Below, in pieces: positions 11,859-23,681 of a DNA stretch of 64,000 bases; positions within the stretch are counted from its first letter, which is position 1, and each line of letters begins with the position of its first letter. The notes beneath the pieces were generated by a model. It was not told the origin of the DNA and searched no databases. It was given only the letters and a program-made list of their open reading frames with translations. The stretch lies in assembly GCF_033546915.1 (NCBI RefSeq), contig NZ_CP137850.1, positions 186,001 to 250,000 of the forward strand. Reading direction: 5' to 3'. The position numbers and the translations under genes were made by a program. This DNA comes from Mycoplasmopsis verecunda. Its GTDB lineage: Bacteria; Bacillota_I; Bacilli_A; Mycoplasmatales; Metamycoplasmataceae.

Positions 11859-14800
11859 ATGAATAAAAAAATTAAAAAATTATCTAAATACTTACTGTTT
11901 TCATCAGCTCCTTTAGCTGTGTTAACAAGTACAGCTGCTGCTTGTGCTCCTGAAGAAAACAAGCCAGCAATTGAAATTAATTATGATTTAGGACTAGCAA
12001 CAGAACCAATTAATAACCTTAACTATGTAAAATACAAATCAATGGATAAAATAGTTCCATCACTTGTTGATAGTTTCCTAAAAAATGGACCAACTACTAA
12101 CTTAAAAAGAGTTTTACCTTCAAAAAGAAGCTACAACTTAGTTATGATGCAAATGCCGGAAGACAAATCATCTGCTAATTTTGAAAAATACATTAATAGT
12201 AATAAATCAGAATTATTAGAAGAAGATGGTAGAAAAGGAATTACTGGATCATATTATTCAGTTGACAACTTTATGGTTACTGGTGGATTAGCTGATGATT
12301 CTTCAGCTGACCCTAGAACTAAATCAACTATGTTTGCTTTCAGAAACCCTAGAAATACCAATAATTATATGGCTTTAACTGGATTTACAAATCCTAAGAA
12401 AAATAGATGGTCAAATGGTGATTATATTAATGCACAAGATATTAGAGATTATCTTGAATACATTTTAGATTTAAACACCGGTTCACAAAAACTTGATCAA
12501 ATTAAGAAATTTGGTTTTAGAGCGGCTGATAAATTTATCGATGCACAAAAAGATTATTTAACTAAATTTAATAAAACATATAAGAATCCTTTTGGAAGAC
12601 GTAAATATAAATTTTCAAGTGTGCTAAATAGATACATTCAAGACCCGGATGAATTAGTTTACCAATCTCAAACAAAGGATTCAAAAAATAATCCTCTTGA
12701 TGGTCCTGAAGTACAAGCTATTAAACAAGCTGCAGCTGAATTAGGATTTTATACTGGACAATTATTCCTTGATTTCGATAATGAATTCATATCAAAAAAT
12801 CTTCATTTGAATAAAAGTATTGATTTAAATGCAGAAGTGCAAGATTTCAAAATACAAGATAATGATGGTAAAATTAAAACTATCAAAATAGTAAGAAATC
12901 CATATGTTATGCCTTATCAAGATTATCAAGTTCAAGATGATAATTTATTAAGTAAAATAAAATCTTTAGCTTATGACCAAAATTCATTTACTATAATTTT
13001 TGATGAAAACCACACACCTGATTTAAGTTATTTAGTATTTACAATATTATTTAATTTATACCCAATAAACCGTAAATATGTTGAAACCGAAGCTGGCGGA
13101 ATTGATACATATGGTTCACAACCAGAAAAGTTTTTAACAAGCGGTCCATTTATCATACCTAAAGGTTCTAACGGAATATTACTAGGACCTAATGGTTATA
13201 TTAATCTAGAAAAAGATAAAGAGTATTTTGATGCTGAAAATACAATTTCAAACAAGATAAAAATTATGTTTTCAACCAATAGAAATACTAATGCTTTATT
13301 TTTCGAAGATGGTTATATTTCTCAAACTTATATTCCTGCTTCAAAAATGATTTCATATTGAGCAGATGATAATATCAAACAATATTTAAATAAAAATCAA
13401 GGTTATGGAACTATTGCTTTTGGATTTAACTTAGATAGAGAAACAAATGGTGATAGTTGATTACAAGACCAAGATCTTAGAAACGCAATTTACTTTGCAA
13501 TTAACCGTGATGAAGCCTTAAAGTTTGTGGGATGAGATTTCTCATTCCCAGTTACAACTTGAACTGCTTATGGACAATATAGAACATTTGACGGAAAAAA
13601 CCTTGAAATGTTTTTCGAAGGTGCTAAATCAAAAACAAAAGATGGATCAGAATTAGATTTACAAAACTATGAATACGTTGTTCATATGGCAAAAGGATTT
13701 AATTTTGAAAAGACCCAACGTAGAGATTTGGCTTATAGACCAAAAACTGCTAAATATTACATTGAACAATTCAAGAAAAAACATCCTGAAGTAAAACAAG
13801 TAACATTGCAATTCTTAAATAATGGACAAGACGAGCAAAAAAGAGCTGGTCAATATTTAAAAGAAGCAATGCAAAGAGCTTTTGGTGATTTTGTGCAAAT
13901 AACACTTAAGAGCTTACCTGAAAATATTTTTGCTGACTTCATTGAAAAAGGTACATACGATATTATTTACCAAAACTATGATAGAATCGGTGGAAATGGT
14001 GCGCAAGATTATGTTTCAGCTTTCTTCAAAAAAGATGAAATTGACACAATAAACCAAAAAACTATTGCTTTTAAAGAAAATCCAGTTGGTTCATATACAT
14101 ATGCTGATTATGTAAGTGATCTTGTAATAGAAGAATTACAAAAACAAGATCCAAATGTTACTCGTTTATCATTATTACAACCAGATATTAATGAAGCTTT
14201 AAACATCATTAATACAGATGCTAAAATATCTAAAGATTTTGCAGAAGTCTTAAAATCAAATTCAAATATTGAAATTCTTAAATTTAATGAAAAGTATGCT
14301 TCAAAAATTAAAGAATTATTAAGCCAAAAACATCCAGAAATTACTAATAGATACTCAGATCAATTTGTAAGAGCAATAATTGATATTATTCTTTTACAAA
14401 AACATCCAAGTGATAGTGAAGAAGGATTAAAACATAAAAATAATGTTAAATCAGCTAGAATTCATAGTGCATTTAATATCTTTTTACCATCAATGATGAC
14501 AATTCAACAAATAGCTGATTTAACCAACAATACACAAGAAAGACTTGAATTTAATCAAGATCATATATTTGACACGGGTGATAATAAACCTCAAACTAAA
14601 GTACCGCCAAAATTCTGAAACAAATTTATCGAATTAGCACTTCCTAAATTCGATGAAACAGCATTCGAATATACCTCAAGACTATCAAGTTTCTTTTCTG
14701 GGAACTTTAGCAATGAAGAAATTGCTGATAATTGAGAACAGCACATTGTTTACCAATTTATCGGTGCTCTTGAAAAAGTTATTAGAGATGCATCAATGGT

Positions 14801-14942
14801 TGTTCCATTAATGGAAGTAGATACAAACTGAGAAGTGACAAAAGTGGGTGGAGTTGATTCATTATTTAGATTTTCACTCCAATATGCTTATGATATGACA
14901 AGACCACCAAGAAATGGATTGCCAGTAACAAGGGAAGGATAA
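11859..14942 (+). CDS. oppA: Oligopeptide ABC transporter substrate-binding lipoprotein OppA
   Basis: The start is at ATG 11859 after a strong SD (GGAGAAGG). The N-terminus is a lipoprotein signal ending in a lipobox with Cys29 (STAAAC). The 1027-residue length suits the large mycoplasma OppA (about 1000 residues), roughly twice the size of other bacterial OppA. It contains extended SBP_bac_5-like features such as the block around GYGTIAFGFNLDRE and the domain after it. It should bind extracellular peptides and deliver them to OppBC. It is the second gene of the operon, and oppB starts 1 nt after its stop. The identification rests on length, the lipobox and the five-gene opp context; I did not verify ligand residues. 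Confidence 0.9.
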
Positions 14943-14943
14943 T

Positions 14944-15993
14944 ATGCAGAAAGTAAACTATCGTAATCAAGAACTATATGTAAACGATGCTAAAGTAATT
15001 TTCAAAAATAAAAGAAGCGAAGACTTGTCTTGATTTTGAAGACTACTATCAATCGATTCTCCTTTCCTTAAATCGTTTTTCAGAATAGCTAAAATCCTAA
15101 TCGAATTCTTTATTATTGGTTTAATAGTTGTATCTATCACATTTTTCTTAATTAATTCAGTCCCTGGAGGAAATCCATTAACAAATGGTTTAGACGAAGC
15201 TTCTAGAAAAGCTGTTGAAGCTAAATATGGATTGGATTTACCTTTAGTTAAAAGATATTTTAATTATTTAGGCGGACTATTTACAGGTAATTTTGGAATC
15301 TCACTTTCATTATTCCCTGGTCAAGATATTAACTCCTTTATTTGAGTTAGATTTTACAAATCATTTTTAGTTGGTATTTTCTCAGTATTTCTAACTGTAG
15401 GAATTGGAATTCCGCTTGGGATATGAATTGGTAAAAATCCAGGTGGTTGAGTAGATAATATTTCAACTATTGTGGTAAGTATTTTCTCATCTGTTCCTTC
15501 AATTATTTTTGCTCTTGTACTTGTCTTTTTAGGACGTGAGGCAAAAATTCCATATGTTTTTGACCATACACAATTAATTACATATATACTACCGGGATTA
15601 GCTTTATCATTAGGAAGTATTATTGTTTACATTAAATATATTCGTACAGAGTTAAATAGAGAATTAAACTCTGTACATGCTAAATTCGCTTACTTAAAAG
15701 GGGTTTCAAAGAATAGATTCGTTTGAAAACATGCTTTAAAACCTGCTTTATTCCCGATTGCAACATTTTTCCCTGCTGTTATTTTTGGATCATTTATCGG
15801 AAGTATTTTCATTGAGCAAATCTTCTTAATTCCTGGTTCAGGGGATACATTACTACAAGCAATCCAAACTAAAGATTATAATGTTATCTTATTCTTGATC
15901 ATTATGTTTGCATTTTTAACAGTGCTTTCATATGCATTCCGTGATATCTTATACGAAGCAATTGACCCAAGAGTAAGAAGAAGAGGAGCTTAA
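14944..15993 (+). CDS. oppB: Oligopeptide permease membrane subunit OppB
   Basis: 349 residues. One N-terminal membrane helix (about residues 50-72) is followed by the periplasmic-type loop with the family motif NSVPGGNPL, then five more hydrophobic segments. The EAA-type cytoplasmic loop that docks the ATPase is visible near KFAYLKGVSKNRFVWKHALK. The C-terminal motif is DPRVRRRG. It pairs with OppC to form the channel. It starts 1 nt after the oppA stop and ends 2 nt before oppC, so translation is probably coupled. Confidence 0.95.
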
Positions 15994-15995
15994 TT

Positions 15996-17066
15996 ATGAG
16001 TAAAGAAAATTCACAGCAAAAAGCTCCAAAAAAACATGTATTTAAAAACTTTATAAGCAAGTGAGCAAATAATATTAGACAACGTTCTGATATTGGCCCA
16101 CAAAATGAAAAAAATATGGCTGATTTATCAGCACCAAATCCAATTACTCAACCATTTAACTATCAAAGTTGAAAAATTGTCGGAAAAATCATGGATTATG
16201 AATCTGATATGCACATGGGTTCTGAAACCAAGATTTTTAAAGAATTTATTAATAGATACTCACGTTCATTCGCTGGAGTTTTAGGGTTAGTCACTCTAAT
16301 AACTATAATTGTTTTATCAATCTTTATTCCATTTTTTACTAGTGATCCTAATGTAACTAATATCGCTTCAAAAAATCTACCATTTAATACCAGAGACACA
16401 GATAATGTATATCATTTCTTTGGAACTGATGAATTAGGGCGTGATTATTGAGCAAGGTTATGATGAGGATTACGTTACTCAATTGCATTAGCTTTCGTGG
16501 TTACTGTAATTGAAGTAGCAATTGGATTAACTATTGGAATTATGATGGGACACTTTGAGGTATTTGATAAGGTCATGACCTTTATTATTAAAGTTATTTC
16601 AATTGTTCCAACAATTATTATTCTTATTTTGATGACAATTATTATATCCCCTAGCTTCTGGGTTATTGTATTTTCACTTTCACTAACTTCATGAACAGGA
16701 ATGGCAAACCAAATTAGAGCACAAGTTAAACGTGCTAAATATTTTGAATGAGTATCCGCATCTAAAATTTTAGGTACACCAACTTGAAAAATTCTTAAAA
16801 ATTATGTTCCAGTAATTTTACCGATTTTAATTACTCAATTAGTATTTACAATACCGGGTGTGGTTTTATCAGAAACATCTCTTGCTTTCATAGGACTTGC
16901 AATAGAAGATGTTCCTACACTTGGTAACTTGATATCAGATGGTCAAAAAATATTCCCTGATTTCTTAAGATATGTTTTTGTGCCAGCTACATTCTTAATT
17001 TTAATTACAACTAGTGTTCAACTTATTGGAGCTTCTGTGCAAGATTCATTAAGAAGACAAAGATAG
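15996..17066 (+). CDS. oppC: Oligopeptide permease membrane subunit OppC
   Basis: 356 residues with an unusually long hydrophilic N-terminus (about 80 residues) before the first membrane helix. The OppC hallmark block HFFGTDELGRDYWARL follows, then the transmembrane core. The EAA-type loop is recognisable around VSASKILGTPTWKILKNYV. Near the C-terminus ETSLAFIGL and PTLGNLI are typical of this subunit. It forms the translocation channel with OppB. It lies in the operon, with 2 nt before and 7 nt after it. Confidence 0.95.
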
Positions 17067-17073
17067 GATCATT

Positions 17074-18357
17074 ATGAAAAAAACAAATGTTTTATCAAAT
17101 GATGAAAAAAATATTTTAAAAAGACAAAAAGAAATTCAAAAAGCTCGTGCAAATTCGACAAAAAATAGTTTCTGAAAGAAATTGGGCAAAAAAATTACTG
17201 TTTATTTAGCCAATAAATTTTCATTTTTCTCATCTAAGAACTATATGTTTGATTGAGAAGAATTTGAAAAAAATGTTGAGTACAAAGTTTTACCAGATGG
17301 TGAAAAAGTAAAAATCGCTGCTGAAATTAAAGATGTTCAATTATCATTTACAAATCCATCTCGTCCTGGAGAAAAAAATAAAGTTCTTCGTGGGCCATCA
17401 ATTCAAATTTACGAAGGAAAGGTTCATGCTATTATTGGTGAATCTGGTTCTGGTAAATCAGTTATAACTTCATTACTATATGGATTAACTGGAGATAATG
17501 CAGTTATTGATAGTGGAGAAGTTAAACTTTATAACAATAATGTAGAAAAATTTACTTTTAGAGATTGAGAAAAATCTCACTACCGAGGAAGAGTTGTTTC
17601 AGCTGTTTTTCAAAACCCAATGTCTACATTAAATCCAACAATGAAAGTTGGAAATCAAATAATGGAAGGGATGTTGGTTAATAAAGTTGTTAAGAATAAA
17701 AAAGAAGCTTATCAAAGAGCTGTGCAATTCTTAAAATTAACCAAAATTTCTGATCCTGAAGCTGTTATGAAATTATACCCACATGAAATGTCTGGTGGTA
17801 TGATTCAACGGGTTGTTATAGCTGCTATTGTTGCTCTTGAACCTAAAATTTTAGTTATGGATGAGCCAACAACTGCTCTTGACCCTACAGTTCAAGCATT
17901 AGTTTTAGATATTATTAAAGATTTACAACAAAAACTTAAACTATCTATTGTTTTCATTACTCACGATTTAGGAGTTGTTGCTTCGATAAGTGATTTCATT
18001 TCAATTATGTATGCCGGTCAAATAATTGAAGAAGGTACTGCAAAAGAAATTTTAAAATATCCACAACATCCATATACTTGAGGTTTAATTTTAAGTATGC
18101 CTGATGTTAATAAAGGTGATCGGTTAGCTACAATTAGAGGTTCTGTACCTTCTAATTTAAACAATATCGTTGGAGATGCTTTTGCAGTTAGAAATGATTA
18201 TGCCTTAGGAATCGATTTTGAAGAAGAACCAAAATTCTATTGATTATCACCTACACATAGAGTAAAATCAGCTCTACTTGATGAGAGAGCACCTGAATAT
18301 AATCCACCGAAACATATTTCAAATTTATGAAAGGAGTTTTTAGCAAAGTCTAAATAA
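17074..18357 (+). CDS. oppD: Oligopeptide transporter ATPase OppD
   Basis: 427 residues. A roughly 85-residue basic N-terminal extension precedes the ABC domain. Walker A is GESGSGKS (residues 122-129), the Q-loop region is QNPMSTLNPT, the signature is MSGGMIQRV, Walker B is LVMDEPTTALD and the switch His lies in ITHDLG. The C-terminal Opp/Dpp extension follows (PQHPYTWGLILSMP), although the cysteine motif usual in other bacteria is not evident. It hydrolyses ATP with OppF to drive peptide import. oppF begins 1 nt after its stop. Confidence 0.96.
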
Positions 18358-18358
18358 T

Positions 18359-19690
18359 ATGTCACAAAAACCTTATTATGAAACTAAAAGAAGCTTCCTT
18401 TTCTTTAAAAAGAATATGATTCGTTTTAATACACCAGGAGTTGATGGGATGCTTGAAGTTCCTGAAGGAAAAGAACTTCTAGTAACATTAAGAAATGTTG
18501 ATATTACTTATGGCATTGGTGCTAAAGCCTTTCGTGCTGTTTCAGACATGAACTTAAATATTTATAAAGGTGAAGTTTTAGGTCTGGTTGGTGAATCAGG
18601 TTCAGGAAAAAGTACTATAGGTAGAGCAATAATTGGATTAACTCCACATAGTTTTGGTCAAATTAAAATACTTGACAAAGTATTACCTAAAAAAATGACT
18701 AGAGGATTTAAAACCGGTAAAGCTCTAAAAGAATATAAAGCTATTGAAAACTTTATGGTTAATAAAGTTCAAATGATTTTCCAAGACCCCGCTAACTCAT
18801 TAAACCCACATAAAAATGTTGAAGCAGTTGTGTCTGAAGGATTATCAAATACTAAAAATGCCAAAGAAATTTACTTATTTAATATTGATCAAGATGTTGT
18901 TAAAGAAATTTACACAAAATGATTAAATAAGAACTCTTATAAACAATTTTATGGACAATATAAAGAAATACTTGATAAACATGTAGCTGAAAATGAAAAA
19001 GTTGCATATCAAGCTTTATACATTGATTTTTTAAATGATATTTCAAAAATTAATTCATTAAATGAAGCTATTGAATATTTAACTAAAGCAAAAGAACACA
19101 GGGATGAATTAAATAAATTAACAGAAGTTGATTGTAAAAAAATATTAGTTCGTGATATTTTAAAATCTGTTGGTTTAGATGATTCTGTTTTAAAACGTTA
19201 TCCACTTGAATTCTCTGGTGGTCAACAACAACGCATAGGAATTTCTCGTGCTGTTGTTATTAGACCTTCACTTCTCATTGCTGACGAGCCAATTTCAGCA
19301 CTTGACGTGTCTATTCAAGCACAAGTTGTTAATATTTTTAATGATCTTAAAGAAAAATATAATTTAACAATTCTTTTTATAGCGCATGACTTACGTATGG
19401 TGGAATATATTTCGGATCGTATAGCCGTTATGAATAGAGGTAGATTATTAGAAATTGGAACAACAGATGAAATTATGAATCATTCATTACACCCTTATAC
19501 AAAATCTCTTCTTGAAGCTGTTCCTTCTATTGAAGGAGAAAAAGGAAGCTTAATTGGTTATACATATAATCCAGCTATTCACGGTTATACATTCTTAAAA
19601 CAACCACAATGAATTAAGGTAAATAAAGATCATTATATTTTAGCTACACCAGAAGAACTAGATGAGTGAAGAAAAGGAATATATAAATAA
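18359..19690 (+). CDS. oppF: Oligopeptide transporter ATPase OppF with inserted helical domain
   Basis: 443 residues. Walker A is GESGSGKST (78-86), the Q-loop region is FQDPANSLNPHKN, the signature is FSGGQQQRI (near 285), Walker B is LLIADEPISALD and the H-loop is IAHDLR. About 200 residues separate Walker A and the signature, roughly 100 more than usual. The extra part is charged and helical (about residues 170-265), between the Q-loop and the signature. The C-terminus (HPYTKSLLEAVPS) is typical of OppF. It forms the ATPase pair with OppD. No separate promoter is seen upstream. Confidence 0.95.
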
Positions 19691-19707
19691 TATAAGAAAG
19701 GAATAAT

Positions 19708-21354
19708 ATGAAGCTAAAGAAAACTCTATTTCCACTATTGGGTACAACAATTATACTAGCACCGATTGCTATTTCGGCAAGTTGTGATAATAATAATTCA
19801 ATAGTCGAAGACAAACAAAAAGCTAATGAAAAAATTGATGCTTTCACATATATCAAGGATGAGTCAAAAGCAAAATTTAAGAAATCAATTGAAAATTCAA
19901 AAACAAAAGATGAAATTAATTCTATTTTAAGTCAAGCTGCAGCTGAAGATATTGCTAATAAAACTGATTTCCTTAAAAGTGAATTAAATAAAGTTTTAGA
20001 TAAAAATCCTATTTTTAAAGATGCTTCTTTATTTAATTCCGCAGAAGCTTTAGATAAATTAAAAGGTCAAGATTACAGAAAATACTTAGTTTTTGATGAA
20101 CTAAATAAACAAGTTTTAGACTATACCATAACAAATACACCAACTAAAAAAGCTCCATTAGAAGCTGGAAAGACATATACCATTAATTTAAAAGTTAAAG
20201 TTTTTGTTAAAGAACAACCTGAAATATCATTTGAAAAGGATTACACATTATCTGGTTTTACAAATACCATTCAAGAAATTAATAACTTATCTAAGTTACA
20301 AAAATTTATTGAAACAGCTTCATTACAAGTAGCAAATAAACCTATTGAAGAATTACAAAATAGTGATATTACAATTAATACTACTACACCAGAAGAAAAA
20401 GATATTAAAATTGATATTGCTAGCTATGGATTATCAGCTGATAAGAAAATATTAAATGTTGTATTACAATTCTCATTAGTTTCAGATCCTGAAACTATGA
20501 TAGAAAAAACATTTTCAGTTAAATGAAATAATGCAAAATTTGTTAAATTAGAAAATACAGTTGAAGTGAAAAAAGCATTAGATTTATCATTAGCTGATAT
20601 ACAAGTTAAATATGATATAAGTGAAAAGCCAATGAAAGAAGTGTTTGCTTCATGAGCAAAAGAAGACAAAATTCTTGCTGATAAATATGATGATTCTAAT
20701 TTCACATTTTCAGTTAAACCAAATTCATTAAGACCACATTTTGATGTTGTTAAAGAAAAATTTAAAGATATAAAAGTTAATAATTTAAGCTTAGATATTA
20801 AATTAACTTCTAAATCTAATCCTGAAATATCTGGAACTAAATCAGTTACAATTACTGGATTTAGAGTTCCTGCTGCATTAAGAAACCCAAATCCAGCAAC
20901 TATTTCTAATAATACAACAACAGATGTAGCCACAGGAACAATTGTTTACAATGAAAATGTTTTAGAACTATATACTGATAGCAAGGCAAGTGTTACACAA
21001 TATATTAAATTAGAATTACCTAAAATTCCCGATAATTTAAGTAAAGAAGAAGAATACTTTAGAAAAGATGTCTTGAACCTTAGAAATAAAATGATTCAAA
21101 ATTTATTTATTGAAAGAGGAAAAGTTAAAATTATTAAACCAGGAATAACAAATCAACATAAGGTATATATTTCAAGAATTATATTTAGACTTGATTCATT
21201 ATATCTAGGTGTAACACCTTATGCAAAAGAATATCTTGAATTATTTGATGGACCAGTAATTAAAGACATTACAGATAAAAAGGGTACATATGTAGAAAAT
21301 GTAAATTACATTATATATGTGGCTAATAGAACAATCAAGAACGGTAATACATAA
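19708..21354 (+). CDS. Surface lipoprotein, last gene of the opp operon
   Basis: ATG 19708 is preceded by the SD AAAGGA. A signal peptide with lipobox ends at Cys26 (ISASC). The 548-residue mature part carries repeated segments of the type LxVxxxNKPIEELQNSD and YxxSGF/ITGF, resembling the Lipoprotein_17 family of variable mycoplasma surface proteins; that family assignment is from memory of the pattern. It has no catalytic motif. It follows oppF by 17 nt and is followed by a strong terminator, so it probably closes the operon. Its last four codons are duplicated at 23443-23454 by the adjacent IS. Confidence 0.8.
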
Positions 21355-21381
21355 TAAAAAAAGAGCTAAAGCTCTTTTTTT
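21355..21381. terminator. Bidirectional Rho-independent terminator
   Basis: The arms AAAAAGAGC and GCTCTTTTT surround TAAA, with A- and T-runs outside. It ends the opp operon. A copy at 23452-23478 ends the convergent nuclease gene. Confidence 0.9.
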
Positions 21382-21426
21382 ACGGCTTAATATCAGGGTT
21401 AGCTTTACCAAATCTCTTTCATTTAT

Positions 21427-21584
21427 CTAAAAATTACTTCATTCTTCCATAGAAGCACATTCAAGGTATTCTAACTGGTCAGCATTTATTGATAAATCAA
21501 ATTTAGGTGAGGTTTTGGTATTTGTGTAAAAATTGTATCAATCTTTAATTTTCTTAATATCATCAAGTGCATCTTGTTTATTTA
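21427..21584 (-). pseudogene. Orphan copy of the nuclease gene 3' end
   Basis: This is a duplicate of the last 52 codons of the nuclease at 23524-24303 (stop TAG at 21427-21429), left on the far side of the insertion. It is in frame with the transposase frame of the element, which has no stop before the border. The transposase would therefore end in this nuclease tail. Confidence 0.8.
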
Positions 21585-23442
21585 CCTGAGTTTCCAAGTT
21601 AAATAATATTAAAAAATCATACAATCCTACAAAAATAGAGCTGTATGATTTTTTAATCATAAAAATTACATACATAAAAATATTATTTAATGCTTTGTTT
21701 ACAATTTCATAATCTGATTTATTATCAGAGCTTTTATTTATAAATGTTTTTCTAACAATTTGATTATTTACCAATTCTTCAACCATAACAGCTGATTTTA
21801 TTGATTCAATTAATCTATTATTTGTAAATTTATCAATTACTCCATATTTATGTAAATATTCATTAACTTTATATAAAGAGTATTTTAAAACTACTAGAGC
21901 TAAAAAACATAATACAAAGTGTCCTCGAATATGTTTATCGTTTCACACATAAATTGGTCTAACATCAAGTGAGCTTTTTAATGTTCTGAAGTTTTCTTCT
22001 ATTTGTCATTGTTTATGATAAATATTTTTTATTTCCTCAGGTGATAAGTCCATTCTTGAAGTTTCATATACATAAATACCATCAAATTTCTTATCTTGTT
22101 CAATCTTTTCATAATTAAGAACAAAATTTATAGAGTCATTTGTTTTAAAGAACTTATATTTTTTAATTCCTATTAAATCTTCACCTTTAACAACACCATT
22201 TTTGTTTTGTTTTTTAATGAAGTTATTAATTAAAACATCTCTGTCAGCTTTATCTTTTTTTAGCTCTTTTTCACTGAAAGTTACAATTCTTCTTCTTTTA
22301 TGTCCATTTAATCTCTTTTTATTTCACATTGACGCATATTCTTGTTCTTTATATTTAAATTCACCATTTTCAATTCAATCACTTTCATTAAAAATATATT
22401 CTTTAAATTGATTTGAGCCAGCTTTTGCACGATATGAAATTATAAAATCAATTCCTAATTGCTCTAAAAATCTGATGTTTCTGTTTGAAGACATACCTCT
22501 ATCAGCTATGATGGTGATATTTTTTAACATCATAAGTTTGAGTCATTTTAATGATAAATGGAATCATAGTTGAAGCATCCATTGTATTACCTTTGAAAAG
22601 CTCAAAAATGTATAGGAATACCATTTGAATCTGTTGCCATACCTAATACAACTTAATCCTCTTTGATTTTTTCCATCTTTAGAATAACCCGGAAATCTTA
22701 AACCATCTCTTTTGAAAGTTTCAAAATATACAGTTGATGAATCATAAAATACTAATTCAATTTCTCTTTTTGTCTTTTCAGAAATAACTTTGTTAACTCT
22801 TTTTAAAATGTCGACTTTATAATCATCGAGTAAATCTAAAACATTATAAAAAACTACTTTTTTTAAGCTTGATTTCACTGATGAAATCATCTTTTTATTG
22901 AATGTCTGAATAATGCTGTCAGCTTGTATGATTCTTGAGGAAATAAAATATTCCAATAATTGTTCTAGCTGTTTATGCTTGGTTTTAGGTAGTGAATTAA
23001 ATATTTCTAATTCTTTTATAATTGAATATAAGTTTTGAATGCCATAGTTAACTAATCTATTTTCAAAATATCCATTATTTAAAGAATTAATTAATTGTTC
23101 TTTTACATATTCTTTTTCAGAGTCAATCGGAATCACCTTTGCATTTTGCTTTAATATATCCAATGCATTAGGATTTAATTTCTCAAGTTCTTCCAAATAT
23201 CCTAAACCAACAATTCTTTTATATCCTTTTCCAAAACCTAAAGTTTTACAAACTGATAAATATATTTTGTCTTTGTTTTTACTTTTCATTATATGTAACT
23301 TAGCTTTGCTTTCCATATAATTATTATACCACTTTATGAATGTAATGAATATATAAAAAGTAAAAATTTTTTTGTTGTTTTATACTATGTATAAAAGGCG
23401 TCGAAAATTAAATAAAAAGAGCTTCCAACTTGGAAACTCAGG
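21585..23442 (-). mobile_element. IS1634-type insertion sequence, copy 2
   Basis: The ends are CCTGAGTTTCCAAGTTA on the left and its exact complement on the right, 17 bp. Length is 1858 bp, with the transposase on the minus strand. Its left and right flanks are a direct repeat of about 240 bp. It landed inside the nuclease coding sequence, but the duplication rebuilt that gene. A terminator-like hairpin lies just inside the left end (about 21609-21652). Confidence 0.93.
21586..23316 (-). pseudogene. IS1634-family transposase with three single-base insertions
   Basis: The ATG at 23316 sits 6 nt after TATAAT with no SD. The frame is open in code 4 through the whole element and into the flank. 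DDE hallmarks are present: FYDSSTVYFET, IIADRGM and QIEENFRTL. Against the other copies I find three +1 insertions in A or T runs (near 22672, 22608 and 22522), which together restore frame. They scramble about 55 residues between KDGK and ITIIADRG. The product is probably inactive. Its own stop codon seems lost, so the frame continues into the duplicated nuclease tail. Confidence 0.8.
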
Positions 23443-23681
23443 GGTAATACATAATAAAAAGAGCTAAAGCTCTTTTTTACGGCTTAATATCAGGGTCAGC
23501 TTTACCAAATCTCTTTCATTTATCTAAAAATTACTTCATTCTTCCATAGAAGCACATTCAAGGTATTCTAACTGGTCAGCATTTATTGATAAATCAAATT
23601 TAGGTGAGGTTTTGGTATTTGTGTAAAAATTGTATCAATCTTTAATTTTCTTAATATCATCAAGTGCATCTTGTTTATTTA
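23443..23681. repeat. About 240-bp target duplication, right copy (IS1634-type copy 2)
   Basis: This pairs with 21343-21584. It supplies the intact nuclease gene with its C-terminal 52 codons and terminator. Confidence 0.9.

Larger units (their letters stand above)
21343..21584. repeat. About 240-bp target duplication, left copy (IS1634-type copy 2)
   Basis: This matches 23443-23681 except for two A and one T missing from homopolymers in the right copy and one T/C difference. It carries the lipoprotein stop, the shared terminator and the 3' end of the nuclease gene. Confidence 0.9.
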
